NCBI GenBank assembly: GCA_028571685.1
Contig: CM053166.1
Location: forward strand, 62,334,111-62,398,110
Origin: Heterohyrax brucei
Lineage: Eukaryota; Chordata; Mammalia; Hyracoidea; Procaviidae
DNA length: 64,000 bases
Direction: 5' to 3'
Part shown: positions 40,501 to 53,187 of the stretch, in pieces
Layout of the letters: every line of letters begins with the position of its first letter
Position numbering within the stretch: the first letter of the stretch is position 1
Translations under genes and position numbers: made by a program
The notes under the pieces: generated by a model
The model's input: only the letters and a program-made list of their open reading frames with translations
Database searches by the model: none
What the model was told of the DNA's origin: nothing

Positions 40501-41027
40501 AAGTGTTGTTTTCACAGTGCTGAGTACTCCCAACTCTATCAACAATGTAGGTTTTACCAGTTTTCTAAGTCTCTCTTATTTTCTTGTACTTGTACTTGGA
40601 ATTCTCTGTGTAAACCTCTGCAACTTCTCTAGGTAGTTGAATCACTTTGTACTTTCTCTTGTTTCTAACTGTTACCAATCTTGAGAATCTCATACATTCT
40701 CTTTTCACTGTTTCGCGGTCTTAGAGAAGTAGATTTCTTTCTGCGAACGTGCTGTTTTCACAGTGCTAAGCAGTCCCAACTCTATCAACAATGTAGGTTT
40801 CACCAGTTTTCTAAGTCTCTCTTACTTTCTTGTACTTATACTTGGAATTCTCTGCGTAAACCTCTGTAACTTCTCTAGGAAGATGAATCACTGTGTACTT
40901 TCTCTTGTTTCTATCTGTTACTAATCTTGAGAAACTCATACATTCTCAGTTCACTGTTTCCCGGTCTTAGACAAGTAGCTTTCTTTCTGCGAAAGTGCTG
41001 TTTTCACAGAGCTAAGTACTCCGAACT

Positions 41028-44000
41028 CTATCACAATGTAGGTTTTACCAGTTTTCCAAGTCTCTCTTATTTTCTTGTACTTATACTTGAAATTCTGTGT
41101 GTAAACCTCTGTAACTTCTCTAGGTAGATGAATCACTGTGTAGTTTCTCTTGTTTCAATCTGTTACCAATCTTGAGAAACTCATACATTCTCTGTTCACT
41201 GTTTCCGGGTCTTGGACAAGTAGATTTCATTCTGCCAAAGTGCTGTTTTCACCGGGCTAAGTACTCCCAACTCTATCAGCAATGTAGGTTTTACCAGTTT
41301 TCTAAGTCTCTCTTATTTTCTTGTACTTATACGTGGAATTCTCTGTGTAAACCTCTGTAACTACTGTAGGTAGATGAATCACTGTATACTTTCTCTTGTT
41401 TCTATCTGTTACCAATCTTGAGAAACTCATACATTCTCTGTTCACTGTTTCCTGGTCTTAGACAAGTAGATTTCTTTCCGCGAAAGTGCTGTTTTCACAG
41501 TGCTAAGTACTCCCAACTCTATCAACAATGTAGGTTTTACTAGTTTTCTAAGTCTCTCTTATTTTCTTGTACTTATACTTGGAATTCTGTGTGTAAACCT
41601 TTGTAACTTCTCTAGCTAGATAAATCACTGTGTACTTTCTGTTGTTTCTATCTGTTACCAATCTTGAGAAACTCATACATTCTCTGTTCATTGTTTCCCG
41701 GTCTTAGACAAGTAGATTTCATTCTGCGAAAGTGCTGTTTTCACAGTGCTAAGTACTCCCAACTCCATCAACAATGTAGGTTTTACCAGTTTTCTAAGTC
41801 TCTCTTATTTTCTTGTACTTATACTTGGAATTCTCTGTGTAAACCTCTGTAACTTCTCTAGGTAGATGAATCACCGTTTACTTTCTCTTGTTTCTATCTG
41901 TTAACAATCTTGAGAAACTCATACATTCTCTGTTCACTGTTTCCCGGTCTTAGACAAGTAGATTTCTTTCTGCAAAAGTGATGTTTTCACAGTGCTAAGT
42001 ACTCCCAACTCTATCAAGAATGTAAGTTATACCAGTTTTCTATATCTCTCTTATTTCTTTGTACTTATACTTGGAATTCTCTGTGTAAACCTCTGTAACT
42101 TCTCTAGATAGATGAATCACTGTGTACTTTCTCTTGTTTCTATCTGTTACCAATCTTTAGAAACTCATACATTCTCTGTTCAGTGTTTCACGGTGTTAGA
42201 CTAGTAGATTTCTTTCTGCGAAAGTGCTGTTTTCACAGTGCTAAGTACTCCCAACTCTATCAACAATGTAGGTTTTACCAGTTTTCTAAGTCTCTCTTAT
42301 TTTCTTGTACTTATACTTGAAATTCTCTGTGTAAACCTCTGTAACTTCGCTAGGTAGATGAATCACTGTGTACTTTCTCTTGTTTCTATCTGTTACCAAT
42401 CTTGAGAAACTCATAGATTCTCTGTTCACTGTTTCCCGGTCTAGACAAGTAGATTTCATTCTGCGAAAGTGCTGTTTTCACAGTGCTAAGTACTCCCAAC
42501 TCTATCAACAATGTAGGTTTTACCAGTTTTCTAAATCTCTCTTATTTTCTTCTACTTATACTTGGAATTCTCTGCGTAAACCTCTGTAACTTCTCTAGGT
42601 AGATGAGTCACTGTGTACTTTCTCTTGTTTCTATCTGTTACCAATCTTGAGAAACTCATACATTCTCTGTTCACTGTCTCCCGGTCTTAGACAAGTAGAT
42701 TTCATTCTGCGAAAGTGGTGCTTTCACAGTGCTAAGTACTCCCAACTCTATCAACAATGTAGGTTTTACTAGTTTTCCAAGTCTCTTTTATTTTCTTGTA
42801 CTTATACTTGGAATTCTCTGTGTAAACCTCTACAACTTCTATAAGTAGTTGAATCACTGTGTACTTTCTCTTCTTTCTATCTGTTACCAATCTTGAGAAA
42901 CTCATACATTCTCTGTTCACTGTTTCCCGGTCTTAGACAAGTAGATTTCTTTCTGCAAAAGTGCTGTTTTCACAGTGCTAAGTACTCCCAATTCTATCAA
43001 CAGTGTAGGTTTTACCAGTTTTCTAAATCTCTCTTATTTTCTTGTACTTATACTTGGAATTCTGTGTGTAAACCTCTGTAACTTCTCTAGGTAGATGAAT
43101 CACTGTGTACTTTCTCTTGTTTCTATCTGTTACCAATCTTGAGAAACTCATACATTCTCTGTTCACTGTTTCCCGGTCTTAGACAAGTAGATTTCATTCT
43201 GCCAAATTGCTGTTTTCACCGTGCTAAGTACTCCCAACTCTATCAACAATGTGGGTTTTACCAGTTTTCTAAGTGTCTCTTATTTTCTTGTACTTATACT
43301 TGGAATTCTGTGTGCAAACCTCTGTAACTTCGCTAGGTAGATGAATCACTGTGTACTTTCTCTTGTTTCTATCTGTTACCAATCTTGAGAAACTCATACA
43401 TTCTCTGTTCACTGTTTCCCGGTCTCGGACAAGTAGATTTCATTCTGCCAAAGTGCTGTTTTCATCGGGCTAAGTACTCCCAACTCTATCAACAATGTAG
43501 GATTTACCAGTTTTCTAAGTCTCTCTTATTTTCTTGTACTTATACTTGGAATTCTCTGTTTAAACCTATGTACCTTCATTAGGTAGATGAATCACTGTGT
43601 ACTTTCTCTTGTTTGTATCTGTTACCAATCTTGAGAAACTCATACATTCTCTTTTCACTGTTTCCCGGTCTTAGAGAAGTAGATTTCTTTCTGCGAACGT
43701 GCTGTTTTCAGAGTGCTAAGTACTCCCAACTCTGTCAAAAATGTAGGTTTTTCCAGTTTTCTAAGTCTCTCTTATTTTTTTGTACTTATACTTGGAATTC
43801 TGTGTGTAAACCTCTGTAACTTCGCTAGGTAGGTGAATCACTGTGTACTTTCTCTTGTTTCTATCTGTTACCAATCTTGAGAAACTCATACATTCCCTGT
43901 TCACTGTTTCCCGTTCTTAGACAAGTAGATTTCTTTGTGCAAAAGTGATGTTTTTACAATGCTAAGTACTCCCAACTCTATCACAATGTAGGTTTTACCA

Positions 44001-44450
44001 GTTTTCCAAGTCTCTCTTATTTTCTTGTACTTATACTTGGAATTCTGTGTGTAAACCTCTGTAACTTCTCTAGGTAGATGAATCACTGTGTAGTTTCTCT
44101 TGTTTCAATCTGTTACCAATCGTGAGAAACTCATACATTCTCTCTTCACTGTTTCCCGGTCTTGGACAAGTAGATTTCATTCTGCCAAAGTGCTGTTTTC
44201 ACCGGGCTAAGTACTCCCAACTCTATCAACAATGTAGGTTTTACCAGTTTTCTAAGTCTCTCTTATTTTCATGTACTTATACTTGGAATTCTCTGTGTAA
44301 ACCTCTGTAACTACTCTAGGTAGATGAATCACTGTGTACTTTCTCTTGCTTCTATCTGTTACCAATCTTGAGAAACTCATACATTCTCTGTTAACTGTTT
44401 CCTGGTCTTACACAAGTAGATTTCTTTCCGCGAAAGTGCTGTTTTCACAG
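41028..44450 (+). repeat. Segment pair 12 monomers apart (41,028-~41,500 and 43,978-~44,450)
   Basis: Both contain ATCACAATG, TTTTCCAAGTCTC, TGTGTAGTTTC, TTGTTTCAATCTG, a class B unit with CTTGGACAAG, and then CCTGGTCTTA and TTTCCGCGAAAG. The TCACAATGTA string lies at 41,031 and 43,981 (2,950 bp). A third, shorter match (TTTTCCAAGTCTC, TGTGTAGTTTC, TTTCAATCTG) lies near 40,290-40,430, three units earlier. The coordinates span the pair. Confidence 0.75.
41640..42890 (+). repeat. 1.25-kb duplicated segment, partner at 49,498-50,745
   Basis: About five consecutive units match the partner at an offset of 7,857 bp (32 units). Shared private markers are TATATCTCTC/TATATGTCTC after ATGTAAGTT, CATAGATTCTCTG, the 1-bp loss in GGTCTAGACAAG, CTTCTACTTATAC, CTGCGTAAACC, GAAAGTGGTGC and CTCTACAACTTCTATAAG. 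The match ends at about 42,890, where the partner continues with TTACTAATC. This is the longest paired segment I found in the diverged domain. Confidence 0.82.
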
Positions 44451-47400
44451 TGCTAAGTACTCCCAACTCTAACAACAATGTAGGTTTTACCAGTTTTCTA
44501 AGTCTCTCTTATTTTTTTGTACCTATACTTGGAATTCTCTGTGTAAACCTCTGTAACTTCTCTAGGTAGATGAATCACTGTGTACTTTCTCTTGTTTCTA
44601 TCTGTTACCAATCTTGAGAAACTCATACATTCTCTTTTCACTGTTTCCCGGTCTTAGACAAGTAGATTTCATTCTGCCAAAGTGCTGTTTTCACCGTGCT
44701 AAGTACTCCCAACTCTATCAACAATGTAGGTTTTACCAGTTTTCTAAGTCTCTCTTATTTTCTTATACTTATACCTGGAATTCTCTGTGTAAACCTCTGT
44801 AACTTCTCTAGGTACATGAATCATTGTGTACTTTCTCTTGTTTCTATCTGTTACCAATCTTGAGAAAATCATACTTTCTCTGTTCACTGTTTCCCGGTCT
44901 TAGACAAGTAGATTTCCTTCTGTGAAAGTGCTGTTTTCACAGTGCTAAGTACTCCCAATTCTATCAACAATGTAGGTTTTACCAGTTTTCTAAGTCTCTC
45001 TTATTTTCTTGTACTTATACTTGGAATTCTCTGTTTAAACCTGTGTAATTTCATTAGGTAGATGAATCACTGTGTACTTTCTCTTGTTTGTATCTGTTAC
45101 CAATCTTGAGAAACTCATACATTCTCTGTTCACTGTTTCCCGGTCTTAGAGAAGTAGATTTCTTTCTGCGAACGTGCTGTTTTCACAGTGCTAAGTACTC
45201 CCAACTCTATCAACAATGTAGGTTTTACCAGTTTTCTAAGTCTCTCTTATTTTCTTGTACTTATACTTAGAATTCTCTGTGTAAACCTCTGTAACTTCTC
45301 TAGGTAGATGAATCACTGTGTACTTTCTCTTGTTTCTATCTGTTACCAATCTTGAGAAATTCATACATTCTCTGTTCATTGTTTCCCGGTCTTAGACAAG
45401 TAGATTTCTTTCTGCGAAAGTGCTGTTTTCACAGTGCTACGTACTCCCACCTCTATCAACAATGCAGGTTTTACGAGTTCTCTAAGTCTCTCTTATTTTT
45501 TTGCACTTATACTTGGAATTCTCTGTGTAAACCTCTGTAACTTCTCTAGGTAGATGAATTACTGTGTACTTTCTCTTGTTTCTGTCTGTTACCAATCTTG
45601 AGAAACTCATACATTCTCTCTTCACTGTTTCCCGGTCTTAGACAAGTAGATTTCATTCTGCCAAAGTGCTGTTTTCACCGTGCTAAGTACTCCCAACTCT
45701 ATCAACAATGTAGGTTTTTCCAGTTTTCTAAGTCTTTCTTATTTTCCTGTACTTATACTTGGAATTCTCTGTGTAAACCTCTGTAACTTCGTTAGGTAGA
45801 TGAATCACTGTGTACTTTCAGTTGTTTCTATCTGTTACCAATCTTGAGAAAATCATACATTCTCTGTTCACTGTTTCCCGGTCTTAGCGAAGTAGATTTC
45901 TTTGTGCGAAAGTGATGTTTTCACAATGTGAAGTGCTCCCAACTCTGTCAAAAATGTAGGTTTTTCCAGTTTTCTAAGTTTCTCTTATTTTGTTGGAGTT
46001 ACACTTGGAATTCTCTGTGTAAACCTCTGTAACTTCTCTAGGTAGATGAATCACTGTGTACTTTCTCTTGTTTCTATCTGTTACCAATCTTGAGAAACTC
46101 ATACATTCTCTTTTCACTGTTTCCCGGTTTTAGACAAGTAGATTTCTTTCCACGAAAGTGCTGTTTTCACAGTGCTAAGTACTCCCAACTCTATCAACAA
46201 TGTAGGTTTTACCACTTTTCTAAGTCTCTCTTATTTTTTTGTACTTATACTTGGAATTCTCTGTGTAAACCTCTGTAAGTTCTCTAGGTAGATGAATCAC
46301 TGTGTACTTTCTCTTGTTTCTATCTGTTACCAATCTTGAGAAACTCATACATTCTCTGTTCACTGTTTCCCGGGCTTAGACAAGTAGATTGCATTCTGCG
46401 AAAGTGCTGTTTTCACAGTGCTAAGTACTCCCAACTCTATCAACAATTTAGGTTTTACTAGTTTTCTAAATCTCTCTTATATTCTTGTACTTATACTTGG
46501 AATTCTGTGTGTAAACTTCTGTAACTTCTCTAGGTAGATGAATCACTGTGTACTTTCTCTTCTTTCTATCTGTTACCAATCTTGAGAAACTCATACATTC
46601 TCTGTTCACTGTTTCCCGGTCTTAGACAAGTAGATTTCATTCTGCCAAAGTGCTGTTTTCACCGTGCTAAGTACTGCCAACTCTATCAACAATGTAGGAT
46701 TTACTAGTTTTCTAAGTCTCCCTTATTTTATTGTTCTTATACTTGGAATTCTCTGTTTAAACCTATGTAATTTCATTAGGTAGATGAATCACTGTGTACT
46801 TTCTCTTGTTTGTATCTGTTACCAATCTTGAGAAACTCATACATTCTCTGTTCACTGTTTCCCGGTCTTCGAGAAGTAGATTTCTTTCTGCGAACGTGCT
46901 GTTTTCACAGTGCTAAGTACTCCCAACTCAATCAACAATGTAGGTTTTACCAGTTTTCTAGGTCTCTCTTATTTTCTTGTACTTATACTTGGAATTCTCT
47001 GTGTAAACCTCTATAACTTCTCTAGGTAGATGAATCACTGTGTAATTTTTCTTGTTTCTATCTGTTACCAATTTTGAGAAAATCATACATTCTCTGTTCA
47101 CTGTTTCCCGGTCTTAGACAAGTAGGTTTCTTTCTGCGAAAGTGCTGTTTTCACAGTGCTAAGTACTCCCAACTCTATCAACAATGTAGGTTTTATCAGT
47201 TTTCTAAATCTCTCTTATATTCTTGTACTTATACTTGGAATTCTGTGTGTAAACTTCTGTAACTTTTCTAAGTAGATGAATCACTGTGTACTTTCTCTTC
47301 TTTCTATCTGTTACCAATCTTGAGAAACTCATACATTCTCTGTTCACTGTTTCCCGGTCTTAGAGAAGTAGATTTCATTCTGCCAAAGTGCTGTTTTCAC

Positions 47401-48330
47401 CGTGCTAAGTACTGCCAACTCTATCAACAATGTAGGATTTACCAGTTTTCTAAGTCTCTCTTATTTTATTGTACTTATACTTGGAATTCTCTGTGTAAAC
47501 CTCTGTAACTTCGTTAGGTAGATGAATGACTGTGTACTTTCAGTTGTTTCTATCTGTTACCAATCTTGAGAAAATCATACATTCTCTGTTCACTGTTTCC
47601 CGGTCTTAGAGAAGTAGATTTCTTTGTGCGAAAGTGATGTTTTCACAATGCTAAGTACTCCCAACTCTGTCAAAAATGTAGGTTTTTCCAGTTTTCTAAG
47701 TTTCTCTTATTTTGTTGGAGTTACAGTTGGAATTCTCTGTGTAAAGCTCTGTAACTTCTCTAGGTAGATGAATCACTGTGTACTTTCTCTTGTTTCTATC
47801 TGTTACCAATCTTGAGAAACTCATACATTCTCTGTTGACTGTTTCCCGGTCTTAGACAAGTAGATTTCTTTCTGCGAAAGTGCTGTTTTCACAGTGCTAA
47901 GTACTCCCAACTCTATCAACAATGTAGGTTTTACTAGTTTTCTAAATCTCTCTTATATTCTTGTACTTATACTTGGAATTCTGTGTGTAAACTTCTGTAA
48001 CTTCTCAAGGTAGATGAATCACTGTGTACTTTCTCTTCTTTCTATCTGTTACCAATCTTGAGAAACTCATACATTCTTTGTTCCCTGTTTCCCGGTCTTA
48101 GACAAGTAGATTTCATTCTGCCAAAGTGCTGTTTTCACCGTGCTAAGTACTGCCAACTCTATCAACAATGTAGGATTTACCAGTTTTCTAAGTCTCTCTT
48201 ATTTTATTGTACTTATACTTCGAATTCTCTGTTTAAACCTAAGTAATTTCATTAGGTAGATGAATGGGTGTGTACTTTCTCTTCTTTGTATCTGTTACCA
48301 ATCTTGAGAAACACATACATTCTCTGTTCA
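43560..48330 (+). repeat. 6/7-monomer spaced series with TTCATTAGG / GTTTGTATC junction
   Basis: Four units are introduced by TTTAAACCT, then TTTCATTAGG or CTTCATTAGG, then TTTGTATCTG. They start at 43,631, 45,106, 46,828 and 48,304, spaced 1,475, 1,722 and 1,476 bp (6, 7 and 6 units). The first three also have GCGAACGTG. Another junction of this type precedes 36,256. Between them, the CGTTAGGTAGATG and TTTCAGTTGTTTC junction recurs 1,722-1,730 bp apart near 45,790 and 47,510. This looks like an incipient 6-7-mer HOR. Confidence 0.72.
45876..45892 (-). other. CENP-B-box-like 17-mer, best example (8 of 9 essential positions)
   Basis: On the minus strand this reads CTTCGCTAAGACCGGGA. The known CENP-B box core is nTTCGnnnnAnnCGGGn. 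Here TTCG and CGGG are present with correct spacing, but the essential central A is G. The site lies at unit positions 33-49. Ordinary units are further off: TTAGAGAAG units have 7 of 9 and TTAGACAAG units 6 of 9. Units with CCCGGTTTTAG (near 30,150, 31,380 and 46,130) have the central A but lack the TTCG. I saw no unit with all nine. It may be chance. Confidence 0.35.
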
Positions 48331-49285
48331 CTGTTTCCCGTTCTTAGACAAGTAGATTTCTTTCTGCGATAATGATGTTTTCACAGTGCTAAGTACTCCC
48401 AACTTTATCAACAATGTAGGTTTCACTAATTTTCTAAGTCTCTCTTATTTTCTTGTAATTATACTTGGAATTCTGTGTGTAAACCTCTGTAACTTCTCTA
48501 GGTAGATGAATCACTGTGTACTTTCTCTTGTTTCTATCTGTTACCAATCTTGAGAAACTCATACATTCTCTATTCACTGTTTCCCGGGCTTAGACAAGTA
48601 GATTGCATTCTGTGAAAGTGCTGCTTTCACAGTGCTAAGTACTCCCAACTCTATCAACAATGTAGGTTTTACCAGTTTTCTAAGTATCTCTTATTTTCTT
48701 GTACTTATACTTGGAATTCCCTGTGTAAACCTCTGTAACTTCTCTAAGTAGATGAATCACTGTGTACTTTCTCTTGTTTCTGTCTGTTACCAATATTGAG
48801 AAACTCATACATTCTCTGTTCACTGTTTCGCGGTCTTAGAGAAGTAGATTTCTTTCTGCGAAAGTGCTGTTTCCACAGTGCTAAGTACTCCCAACTCTAT
48901 CAACAATGTGGGTTTTACCAATTTTCTGTCTCTCTTATTTTCTTGTACTTATACTTGGAATTCTCTGTGTAAACCTCTGTACCTTCTCTAGGTAGGTGAA
49001 TCACTGTGTACTTTCTCTTGTTTCTATCTGTTACCAATCTTGAGAAACTCATACATTCTGTGTTCACTGTTTCCTTGTCTTAGACAAGTAGTTTGCATTC
49101 TGCGAAAGTGCTGCTTTCACAGTGCTAAGTACTCCCAACTCTATCAACAATGTAGGTTTTACCAGTTTTCTAAGTCTCTCTTATTTTCTTGTACTTATAC
49201 TTCGAATTCTCTGTGTAAACCTCTGTAACTTCTCTAGGTAGATGAATCAATGTGTACGTTCTCTTGTTTCTATCTCTTACCAATC

Positions 49286-49521
49286 TTGAGAAACTCATAC
49301 ATTCTCTGTTCACTGTTTCCCGGTGTTAGACAAGTATATTTCTTTCTGCGAAAGTGCTGTTTTCACAGTGCTAAGTAGTCCCAACTCTATCAACAATGTA
49401 GGTTTTACCAGTATCCTAAGTCTCTCTTATTTTCATGTTCTTATACTTGGAATTCTCTGTGTAAACCTCTGTAACTTCGCTAGGTAGATATACTTTTTGT
49501 TGTTTCTATCTGTTACCAATC
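49286..49521 (+). repeat. 236-bp monomer with 10-bp deletion (copy 1)
   Basis: The unit has lost about 10 bp from GATGAATCACTGTGTACTTT, reading GGTAGATATACTTT. It also carries CCCGGTGTTAGAC, AAGTATATTTC and AGTATCCTAAG. Unit-to-unit spacing is 236 bp (49,286 to 49,522). It matches the unit at 51,732, which carries the same deletion. Confidence 0.82.
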
Positions 49522-51731
49522 TTGAGAAACTCATACATTCTCTGTTCACTGTTTCCCGGTCTTAGACAAGTAGATTTCATTCTGCGAAAGTGCTGTTTTC
49601 ACAGTGCTAAGTACTCCCAATTCCATCAACAATGTAGGTTTTACCAGTTTTCTAAGTCTCTCTTATTTTCTTGTACTTATACTTGCAATTCTCTGTGTAA
49701 ACCTCTGTAACTTCTGTAGGTAGATGAATCACCGTGTACTTTCTCTTGTTTCTATCTGTTACCAATCTTGAGAAACTCATACATTCTCTGTTCACTGTTT
49801 CCCGGTCTTAGACAAGTAGATTTCTTTCTGCAAAAGTGATGTTTTCACAGTGCTAAGTACTCCCAACTCTATCAACAATGTAAGTTCTACCAGTTTTCTA
49901 TATGTCTCTTATTTTCTTGTACTTATACTTGGAATTCTCTGTGTAAACCTCTGTAACCTCTCTAGGTGGATGAATCACTGTGTACTTTGTCTTGTTTCTA
50001 TCTGTTACCAATCTTGAGAAACTCATACATTCTCTGTTCATGTTTCCCGGTCTTAGACAAGTAGATTTCTTTCTGCGAAAGTGCTGTTTTCACAGTGCTA
50101 AGTACTCCCAACTCTATCAACAATGTAGGTTTTACCAGTTTTCTAAGTCTCTCTTATTTTCTTGTACTTATACTTGAAATTCTCTGTGTAAACCTCTGTA
50201 ACTTCGCTAGGTAGATGAATCACTGTGTACTTTCTCTTGTTTCTATCTGTTACCAATCTTGAGAAACTCATAGATTCTCTGTTCACTGTTTCCTGGTCTA
50301 GACAAGTAGATTTCATTCTGCGAAAGTGCTGTTTTCACAGTGCTAAGTACTCCCAACTCTATCAACAATGTAGGATTTACCAGTTTTCTAAATCTCTCTT
50401 ATTTTCTTCTACTTATACTTTGAATTCTCTGCGTAAACCTCTGTAACTTCTCTAGGTAGATGAGTCATTGTGTACTTTCTCTTGTTTCTATCTGTTACCA
50501 ATCTTGAGAAACTCATACATTCTCTGTTCACTGTTTCCCGGTCTTAGACAAGTAGAATTCATTCTGCGAAAGTGGTGCTTTCACAGTGCTAAGTACTCCC
50601 AACTCTATCAACAATGTAGGTTTTACTAGTTTTCAAGTCTCTTTTATTTTCTTGTACTTATTCTTGGAATTCTCTGTGTAAACCTCTACAACTTCTATAA
50701 GTAGTTGAATCACTGTGTACTTTCTCTTCTTTCTATCTGTTACTAATCTTGAGAAACTCATACATTCTCTGTTCACTTTTTCCCGGTCTTAGACAAGTAG
50801 ATTTCATTCTGCGAAAGTGCTGTTTTCACAGGGCTAAGTACTCCCAACTCTATCAACAATGTAGGTTTTACCAGTTTTCTAAGTCTCTCTTATTTTCTTG
50901 TACTTATACTTGGAATTCTCTGTGTAAACCTCTGTAACTTCTCTAGGTAGATGAATCACTGTGTACTTTCTCTTGTTTCTATCTGTTACCAATCTTGAGA
51001 AACTCATACATTCTCTGTTCACTGTTTCCCATTCTCAGACAAGTAGATTTCTTTCTGCCAAAGTGCTGTTTTCACAGTGCTAAGTACTCCCAACTCTATC
51101 ACAATGTAGGTTTTACCAGTTTTCTAAGTCTCTCTTATTTTCTTGTACTTATACTTGGAATTCTCTGTGTAAACCTTTGTAACTTCTCTAGGTACATGAA
51201 TCACTGTGTAGTTTCTCTTGTTTCTATCTGTTACCAATCTTGAGAAACTCATACATTCTCTGTTCACTGTTTCCTGGTCTTGGACAAGTAGATTTCATTC
51301 TGCTAAAGTGTTGTTTTCACCGGGCTAAGTACTCCCAACTCTATCAACAATGTAGGTTTTACTAGTTTTCTAAGTCTCTCTTATTTTCTTGTAGTTATAC
51401 TTGGAATTCTCTGTGTAAACCTCTGTAACTTCTCTAGGTAGATGAATCACCGTGTACTTTCTCTTGTTTCTATGTGTTACCAATCTTGAGAAACTCATAC
51501 ATTCTCTGTTCACTGTTTCCCGGTCTTAGACAAGTAGATTTCATTCTGCGAAAGTGCTGTTTTCACAGTGCTAAGTACTCCCAACTCTATCAACAATGCA
51601 AGTTTTACCAGGTTTCTAAAACTCTCTTATTTTCTTGTACTTATACTTGGAATTCTCTGTGTAAATCTCTGTAACTTCTCCAGGTAGATGAATCACTGTG
51701 TACTTTCTCTTGTTTCTATCTGTTACCAATC

Positions 51732-51967
51732 TTGAGAAACTCATACATTCTCTGTTCACTGTTTCCCGGTGTTAGACAAGTATATTTCTTTCTGCGAAAG
51801 AGCTGTTTTCACAGTGCTAAGTACTCCCAATTCTATCAACAATGTAGGTTTTACCAGTATCCTAAGTCTCTCTTATTTTCTTGTTCTTATACTTGGAATT
51901 CTCTGTGTAAACCTCTGTAACTTCGCTAGGTAGATGTACTTTCTGTTGTTTCTATCTGTTACCAATC
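51732..51967 (+). repeat. 236-bp monomer with the same 10-bp deletion (copy 2)
   Basis: It has the same deletion (GGTAGATGTACTTT) and the same linked markers (CCCGGTGTTAGAC, AAGTATATTTC, AGTATCCTAAG, TGTTCTTATAC) as the unit 2,446 bp upstream. The match continues into the next unit (52,213 limit; CAACTCCATC, CACCGTGTAC) to about 52,260. The shared indel makes common descent nearly certain. Confidence 0.82.
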
Positions 51968-52459
51968 TTGAGAAACTCATACATTCTCTGTTCACTGTTT
52001 CCCGGTCTTAGACAAGTAGATTTCATTCTGCGAAAGTGCTGTTTTCACAGTGCTAAGTACTCCCAACTCCATCAACAATGTAGGTTTTACCAGTTTTCTA
52101 AGTCTCTCTTATTTTCTTGTACTTATAGTTGGAATTCTCTGTGTAAACCTCTGTAACTTCTCTAGGTAGATGAAGCACCGTGTACTTTCTCTTGTTTCTA
52201 TCTGTTACCAATCTTGAGAAACTCATACATTCTCTGTTCACTGTTTCCCGGTCTTAGACAAGTAGATTTCTTTCTGCGAAAGTGCTCTTTTCACAGTGCT
52301 AAGTACTCCCAACTCTATCAACAATGTAGGTTTTGCCAGTTTTCTAAGTTTCTATTATTTTCTTGGAGTTACACTTGGAATTCTCTGTGTAAACCTCTGT
52401 AACTTCTCTAGGTAGATGAATCACTGTGTACTTTCTCTTGTTTCTATCTGTTACCAATC

Positions 52460-52695
52460 TTGAGAAACTCATACATTCTCTGTTCACTGTTTCCCGATCT
52501 TAGACAAGTAGATTTCATTTTGCGAAAGAGCTGTTTTCACAGTGCTAAGTACTCCTACCTCTATCAACAATGTAGGTTTTGCCAGTTTTCTAAGTCTCTC
52601 TTATTTTCTTGTACTTATACTTGGAATTCTCTTTGTAACTTCTCTAGGTAGATGAATCGCTGTGTACTTTCTCTTGTTTCTATTTGTTACCAATC
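52460..52695 (+). repeat. 236-bp monomer with an independent 10-bp deletion
   Basis: Near 52,632 the unit reads GAATTCTCTTTGTAACTTC instead of the usual form containing GTGTAAACCTCT. It loses 10 bp at a different place from the 49,286/51,732 pair. It has no partner in the window, so this is a private event. Confidence 0.78.
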
Positions 52696-53187
52696 TTGAG
52701 AAACTCATACATTCTCTGTTCACTGTTTCCCGGTCTTAGAGAAGTAAATTTCTTTCTGCGAAAGTGCTGTTTTCACAGGGCTAAGTACTCCCAACTCTAT
52801 CAACAATGTAGGCTTTACCAGTTTTCTGAATCTCTCTTATTTTCTTGTAATTATACTTGGAATTCTCTGTGTAAACCTCTGTAACTTCTCTAGGTAGATG
52901 AATCACTGTGTTCTTTCTCTTGTTTCTATCTGTTACCAATCTTGAGAAACTCATACATTCTCTGTTCACTGTTTCCCGGTCTTAGAGAAGTAAATTTCTT
53001 TCTGCGAAAATGCTGTTTTCGCAGGGCTAAGTACTCCCAACTCTATCAACAATGTAGGTTTTACCAGTTTTCTAAATCTCTCTTATTTTCTTGTAACTAT
53101 ACTTGGAATTCTCTGTGTAAACCTCTGTAACTTCTCTAGGTAGATGAATCACTGTGTACTTTCTCTTGTTTCTATCTCTTACCAATC
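52696..53187 (+). repeat. Adjacent twin monomers
   Basis: Two neighbouring units (52,696 and 52,942) share AGAGAAGTAAATTTC, GCAGGGCTAAG or ACAGGGCTAAG, and TTGTAATTATAC or TTGTAACTATAC. They are much more like each other than like other neighbours in this domain. This suggests a recent one-unit duplication. Confidence 0.65.

Larger units (their letters stand above)
36256..47180 (+). repeat. Near-identical segments 43 monomers apart (about 36,256-36,560 and 46,828-47,132)
   Basis: The unit at 36,256 and the unit at 46,828 share CTTCGAGAAGTAG, TGCGAACGTG, CTCAATCAACAATG, TTCTAGGTCTC and CCTCTATAACTTC, a combination not seen elsewhere. The following units share AAGTAGGTTTC. Spacing is 10,572 bp (43 units). 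The coordinates given span the pair; the sequence between them is ordinary diverged satellite described under other entries. Confidence 0.75.
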
